Source: Telmatherina bonti
Lineage: Eukaryota > Chordata > Actinopteri > Atheriniformes > Telmatherinidae
Length of the DNA stretch: 64,000 bases
Reading direction: 5' to 3'
Assembly (NCBI GenBank): GCA_933228915.1
Contig: OW121840.1
Location: 4,283,999 to 4,347,998 of the forward strand
In this document: positions 58,901 through 64,000 of the stretch, piece after piece
How the letters are laid out: each line of letters starts with the position of its first letter
Numbering within the stretch: position 1 is the first letter of the stretch
Translations under genes and position numbers: made by a program
Notes under the pieces: generated by a model
What the model saw: only the letters and a program-made list of their open reading frames with translations
The model's database searches: none
What the model was told of the DNA's origin: nothing

Positions 58901-61900
58901 GGGAACATTGGCGGAAACGGTCAGAGGGAACGTTATCGGAAACGCTTTAAGGGAACGTTGGTGGAAACGGTCAGAGGGAACGTTGGTGGAAACGGTCAGA
59001 GGGAACGTTGGTGGAAACGGTCAGAGGGAACGTTGGTAGAAATGGTCAGAGGTAACGTTGGCAGAAACGGTCAGAGGGAACGTTGGCGGAAACGGTCAGA
59101 GGGAACGTTGGTGGAAACGGTCAGAGGGAACGTTGGTGGAAACGGTCAGAGGGAACGTTGGTAGAAATGGTCAGAGGTAACGTTGGCAGAAACGGTCAGA
59201 GGGAACGTTGGTAGAAATGGTCAGAGGGAACGTTTGTAGAAATGGTCAGAGGTAACGTTGGCAGAAACGGTCAGAGGGAACGTTGGCGGAAACGGTCAGA
59301 GGGAACGTTGGTGGAAACGGTCAGAGGGAACGTTCGTAGAAATGGTCAGAGGGAACGTTGACAAAAACGGTCAGAGGGAACGTTGGTGGAAACGCTTTAA
59401 GGGAACGTTGGCGGAAACGCTTTAAGGGAACGTTGGCGGAAACGGTCAGAGGGAACGTTGGCGGAAACGGTCAGAGGGAACGTTGGTGGAAACAGTCAGA
59501 GGGAACGTTCGTAGAAATGGTCAGAGGGAACGTTGGCAGAAACGGTCAGAGGGAACTTTGGTGGAAACGGTCAGAGGGAACTTTGGTGGAAACGGTCAGA
59601 GGGAACGTTGGCGGAAAGGGTCAGAGGGAACGTTGGTGGAAAGGGTCAGAGGGAACGTTGGTGGAAAGGGTCAGAGGGAACGTTGGTGGAAACAGTCAGA
59701 GGGAACGTTCGTAGAAATGGTCAGAGGGAACGTTGACAAAAACGGTCAGAGGGACGTTGGCGGAAACGGTCAGAGGGAACGTTGGTGGAAACGCTTTAAG
59801 GGAACGTTGGCGGAAACGGTCAGAGGGAACGTTGGCGGAAACGGTCAGAGGGAACGTTGGCGGAAATGGTCAGAGGGAACGTTGGTGGAAACGGTCAGAG
59901 GGAACGTTCGTAGAAATGGTCAGAGGGAACGTTGACAAAAACGGTCAGAGGGAACGTTGGCGGAAACGGTCAGAGGGAACGTTGGCGGAAACGGTCAGAG
60001 GGAACGTTGGTGGAAACGGTCAGAGGGAACGTTCGTAGAAATGGTCAGAGGGAACGTTGACAAAAACGGTCAGAGGGAACGTTGGCGGAAACGGTCAGAG
60101 GGAACGTTGGTGGAAACGGTCAGAGGGAACGTTGGTGGAAACGGTCAGAGGGAACGTTCGTAGGAATGGTCAGAGGGAACGTTGACAAAAACGGTCAGAG
60201 GGAACGTTGGCGGAAACGGTCAGAGGGAACGTTGGCGGAAACGGTCAGAGGGAACGTTCGTAGAAATGGTCAGAGGTAACGTTGACAAAAACGGTCAGAG
60301 GGAACGTTGGCGGAAACGGTCAGAGGGAACGTTTGTGGAAACGCTTTAAGGGAACGTTGGCGGAAATGCTTTAAGGGAACGTTGGCGGAAACGGTCAGAG
60401 GGAACGTTGGTGGAAACGTTTTAAGGGAACGTTGGCGGAAACTGTCAGAGGGAACGTTGGTGGAAAGGGTCAGAGGGAACATTGGTGGAAACGGTCAGAG
60501 GGAACATTGGTGGAAAGGGTCAGAGGGAACGTTGGTGGAAACGGTCAGAGGGAACGTTGGTAGAAACGGTCAGAGGGAACGTTGGCGGAAACGCTTTAAG
60601 GGAACGTTGGTGGAAACGGTAAGAGGGAACGTTGGTGGAAACGGTCAGAGGGAACGTTGGCGGAAACGCTTTAAGGGAACGTTGGTGGAAACGGTCAGAG
60701 GGAACGTTGGTGGAAAGGGTCAGAGGGAACGTTGGTGGAAAGGGTTAGAGGGAACGTTGGTGAAAAGGGTCAGAGGGAACGTTGGTGAAAAGGGTCAGAG
60801 GGAACGTTGGTGGAAAGGGTCAGAAGGAACGTTGGCAGAAACGGTCAGAGGGAACTTTGGTGGAAACGGTCAGAGGGAACGTTGGTGGAAAGGGTCAGAG
60901 GCAACGTTGGTGGAAAGGGTCAGAGGGAACGTTGGTGGAAAGGGTCAGAGGGAACGTTGGTGGAAAGGGTCAGAGGGAACGTTGGTGGAAACGGTCAGAG
61001 GGAACGTTGGCGGAAAGGGTCAGAGGGAACGTTGGTGGAAACGGTGAGAGGGAACGTTGGCGGAAACGGTCAGAGGGAACGTTGGCGGAAACGGTCAGAG
61101 GGAAAGTTGGCGGAAACGGTCAGAGGGAACGTTGGTGGAAACGGTCAGAGGGAACGTTGGTGGAAACGGTCAGAGGGAACGTTGGCGGAAACGGTCAGAG
61201 GGAACGTTGGTGGAAACGGTCAGAGGGAACGTTGGCGGAAACGCTTTAAGGGAACGTTTGCGGAAACGGTCAGAGGGAACGTTGGCGGAAACGCTTTAAG
61301 GGAACGTTGGCGGAAACGGTCAGAGGGAACGTTGGTGGAAACGGTCAGAGGGAACGTTGGCGGAAACGGTCAGAGGGAACGTTGGTGGAAACGGTCAGAG
61401 GGAACATTGGCGGAAACGCTTTAAGGGAACGTTGGTGGAAACGGTCAGAGGGAACGTTGGTGGAAACAGTCAGAGGGAACATTGGTGGAAACGGTCAGAG
61501 GGAACGTTGGTGGAAAGGGTCAGAGGGAACGTTGGTGGAAACGGTCAGAGGGAACGTTGGCGGAAACTGTCAGAGGGAGCGTTGGCGGAAACGGTCAGAG
61601 GGAAAGTTGGCGGAAACGGTCAGAGGGAACGTTGGCGGAAACGGTCAGAGGGAACGTTGGCGGAAACGGTCAGAGGGAACGTTGGCGGAAACGGTCAGAG
61701 GGAACGTTGGTGGAAAGGGTCAGAGGGAACGTTGGTGGAAAGGGTCAGCGGTCAGAGGGAACGTTGGCGGAAACGGTCAGAGGGAACGTTGGTAGAAATG
61801 GTCAGAGGGAACGTTGGCAGAAACGGTCAGAGGGAACGTTGGTAGAAAGGGTTAGAGGGAACATTGGTGGAAAGGGTCAGCGGTCAGAGGGAACGTTGGC

Positions 61901-64000
61901 GGAAACGGTCAGAGGGAACGTTGGCGGAAACGGTCAGAGGGAACGTTAGCGGAAACGGTCAGAGGAAACGTTGGCGGAAACGGTCAGAGGGAACGTTGGC
62001 GGAAACGGTCAAAGGGAACGTTGGTGGAAAGGGTCAGCGGTCAGAGGGAACATTGGCGGAAACGGTCAGAGGGAACGTTATCGGAAACGCTTTAAGGGAA
62101 CGTTGGTGGAAACGGTCAGAGGGAACGTTGGTGGAAACGGTCAGAGGGAACGTTGGCGGAAACGGTCAGAGGGAACGTTGGCGGAAACGGTCAGAGGGAA
62201 CGTTGGCGGAAACGGTCAGAGGGAACGTTGGCGGAAAGGGTCAGAGGGAACGTTGGCGGAAACGGTCAGAGGGAACGTTAGCGGAAACGGTCAGAGGAAA
62301 CGTTGGCGGAAACGGTCAGAGGGAACGTTGGCGGAAACAGTCAGAGGGAACGTTGGTGGAAAGGGTCAGCGGTCAGAGGGAACATTGGCGGAAACGGTCA
62401 GAGGGAACGTTATCGGAAACGCTTTAAGGGAACGTTGGTGGAAACGGTCAGAGGGAACGTTGGTGGAAACGGTCAGAGGGAACGTTGGTGGAGACGGTCA
62501 GAGGGAACGTTGGTAGAAATGGTCAGAGGGAACGTTTGTAGAAATGGTCAGAGGTAACGTTGGCAGAAACGGTCAGAGGGAACGTTGGCGGAAACGGTCA
62601 GAGGGAACGTTGGTGGAAACGGTCAGAGGGAACGTTCGTAGAAATGGTCAGAGGGAACGTTGACAAAAACGGTCAGAGGGAACGTTGGTGGAAACGCTTT
62701 AAGGGAACGTTGGCGGAAACGCTTTAAGGGAACGTTGGCGGAAACGGTCAGAGGGAACGTTGGCGGAAACGGTCAGAGGGAACGTTGGTGGAAACAGTCA
62801 GAGGGAACGTTCGTAGAAATGGTCAGAGGGAACGTTGGCAGAAACGGTCAGAGGGAACTTTGGTGGAAACGGTCAGAGGGAACTTTGGTGGAAACGGTCA
62901 GAGGGAACGTTGGCGGAAAGGGTCAGAGGGAACGTTGGTGGAAAGGGTCAGAGGGAACGTTGGTGGAAAGGGTCAGAGGGAACGTTGGTGGAAAGGGTCA
63001 GAGGGAACGTTGGTGGAAAGGGTCAGAGGGAACGTTGGTGGAAAGGGTCAGAGGGAACGTTGGTGGAAACAGTCAGAGGGAACGTTCGTAGAAATGGTCA
63101 GAGGGAACGTTGACAAAAACGGTCAGAGGGAACGTTGGCGGAAACGGTCAGAGGGAACGTTGGCGGAAACGGTCAGAGGGAACGTTGGCGGAAACGGTCA
63201 GAGGGAACGTTAGCGGAAACGGTCAGAGGAAACGTTGGCGGAAACGGTCAGAGGGAACGTTGGCGGAAACGGTCAGAGGGAACGTTAGCGGAAACGGTCA
63301 GAGGAAACGTTGGCGGAAATGGTCAGCGGTCAGAGGGAACATTGGCGGAAACGGTCAGAGGGAACGTTGGCGGAAACGGTCAGAGGGAACGTTAGCGGAA
63401 ACGGTCAGAGGGAACGTTGGTGGAAAGGGTCAGCGGTCAGAGGGAACATTGGCGGAAACGGTCAGAGGGAACGTTATCGGAAACGCTTTAAGGGAACGTT
63501 GGTGGAAACGGTCAGAGGGAACGTTGGTGGAAACGGTCAGAGGGAACGTTGGCGGAAACGGTCAGAGGGAACGTTGGCGGAAACGGTCAGAGGGAACGTT
63601 GGCGGAAACGGTCAGAGGGAACGTTGGTGGAAAGGGTCAGAGGGAACGTTGGCGGAAACGGTCAGAGGGAACGTTAGCGGAAACGGTCAGAGGGAACGTT
63701 GGTGGAAACGGTCAGAGGGAACGTTGGTGGAAAGGGTCAGAGGGAACGTTGGCGGAAACGGTCAGAGGGAACGTTGGTGGAAAGGGTCAGAGGGAACGTT
63801 GGTGGAAAGGGTCAGCGGTCAGAGGGAACATTGGCGGAAACGGTCAGAGGGAACGTTATCGGAAACGCTTTAAGGGAACGTTGGTGGAAACGGTCAGAGG
63901 GAACGTTGGTGGAAACGGTCAGAGGGAACGTTGGTGGAAACGGTCAGAGGGAACGTTGGTAGAAATGGTCAGAGGGAACGTTTGTAGAAATGGTCAGAGG
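40906..64000. repeat. 25-bp minisatellite, ~920 copies, open to the right
   Basis: A 25-bp unit with core GGTCAGAGGGAACGTTGG runs for over 23 kb. Common variants: a five-base slot reading GGCGG, GGTGG, GGTAG, GGCAG, CGTAG or GACAA; CGGTCAGAGG replaced by CGCTTTAAGG, GGGTCAGAGG or TGGTCAGAGG; and a 9-bp insertion giving GGGTCAGCGGTCAGAGGG. About 18 of 25 bases are purine on the + strand, and each unit has two or three CpGs and one AACGTT palindrome. As 25 is not a multiple of 3 and most units lack + strand stops, overlapping open frames of 60-350 codons appear in all + frames; none is treated as a gene. Confidence 0.97.

Larger units (their letters stand above)
39136..64000 (+). other. anks6: anks6 intron, at least 24.9 kb, continues to the right
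   Basis: The donor GTAACC at 39136 opens an intron with no acceptor and exon found before the window ends. It holds a CAT/ATC microsatellite, a G-rich tract and the 25-bp array. 39181-39400 is ordinary sequence without features. Confidence 0.85.

Noticed and set aside
40896..64000. Dozens of Arg/Gly/Glu-rich open frames resembling RGG proteins
   Set aside because: Frames overlap in all three phases of a 25-bp tandem repeat; no start context, splice signals or codon bias.
1..64000. CRISPR array
   Set aside because: Units are head-to-tail without unique spacers and the genome is that of a vertebrate.

Overview
The window comes from a vertebrate nuclear genome, almost certainly a teleost fish. 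Short coding blocks are flanked by GT/AG splice sites. The non-LTR retrotransposons recognised (Rex3/RTE, L2, L1-like, Tx1-like and an R2/R4-type LINE) are those typical of teleosts. No bacterial operons, CRISPR arrays or complete host RNA genes were seen. No species is assigned.

The only host gene recognised is anks6, the ankyrin-repeat and SAM-domain protein of the ciliary inversin compartment (NPHP16). It is on the + strand. Six internal coding exons were placed at 4155-4367, 4435-4627, 4707-4857, 5735-5779, 34440-34644 and 39029-39135. All five internal junctions agree in codon phase (2, 0, 1, 1, 2) and give one continuous ankyrin-repeat reading. The first exons, the region after the ankyrin repeats and the SAM domain lie outside the window. 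The rest of the window is intron: more than 4.1 kb upstream, introns of 67, 79 and 877 bp, then 28.7 kb, then 4.4 kb, then more than 24.8 kb running off the right end.

Region by region: 1-2932 is a 31-bp minisatellite. 2933-4154 is ordinary intron with small repeats. 4155-5779 holds four exons and a 19-bp array. 5915-7130 has old dispersed repeats. 7620-13590 is a decayed R2/R4-type LINE, split by a ~1-kb DNA transposon and by a 2.9-kb, 26-bp minisatellite grown from its own coding sequence. 13796-30450 is a stack of nested LINEs, a hAT-like transposon, a SINE, a 354-bp element and a solo LTR. 30474-34360 is a composite 13/20/33-bp array. Exon 34440-34644 is followed by 22-bp and 30/43-bp arrays. 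Exon 39029-39135 is followed by a G-rich GT-rich tract. 40906-64000 is a 25-bp minisatellite of roughly 920 copies that continues past the window.

The long open frames across the arrays are by-products of repeat units that lack stop codons on the + strand; I do not treat them as genes. The most interesting signals are the birth of a minisatellite inside a LINE open reading frame, higher-order duplications in the 25-bp and 33-bp arrays, a 5'-inverted L2 copy with two perfect hairpins at its inversion junction, and an ankyrin gene whose introns are largely tandem repeat.
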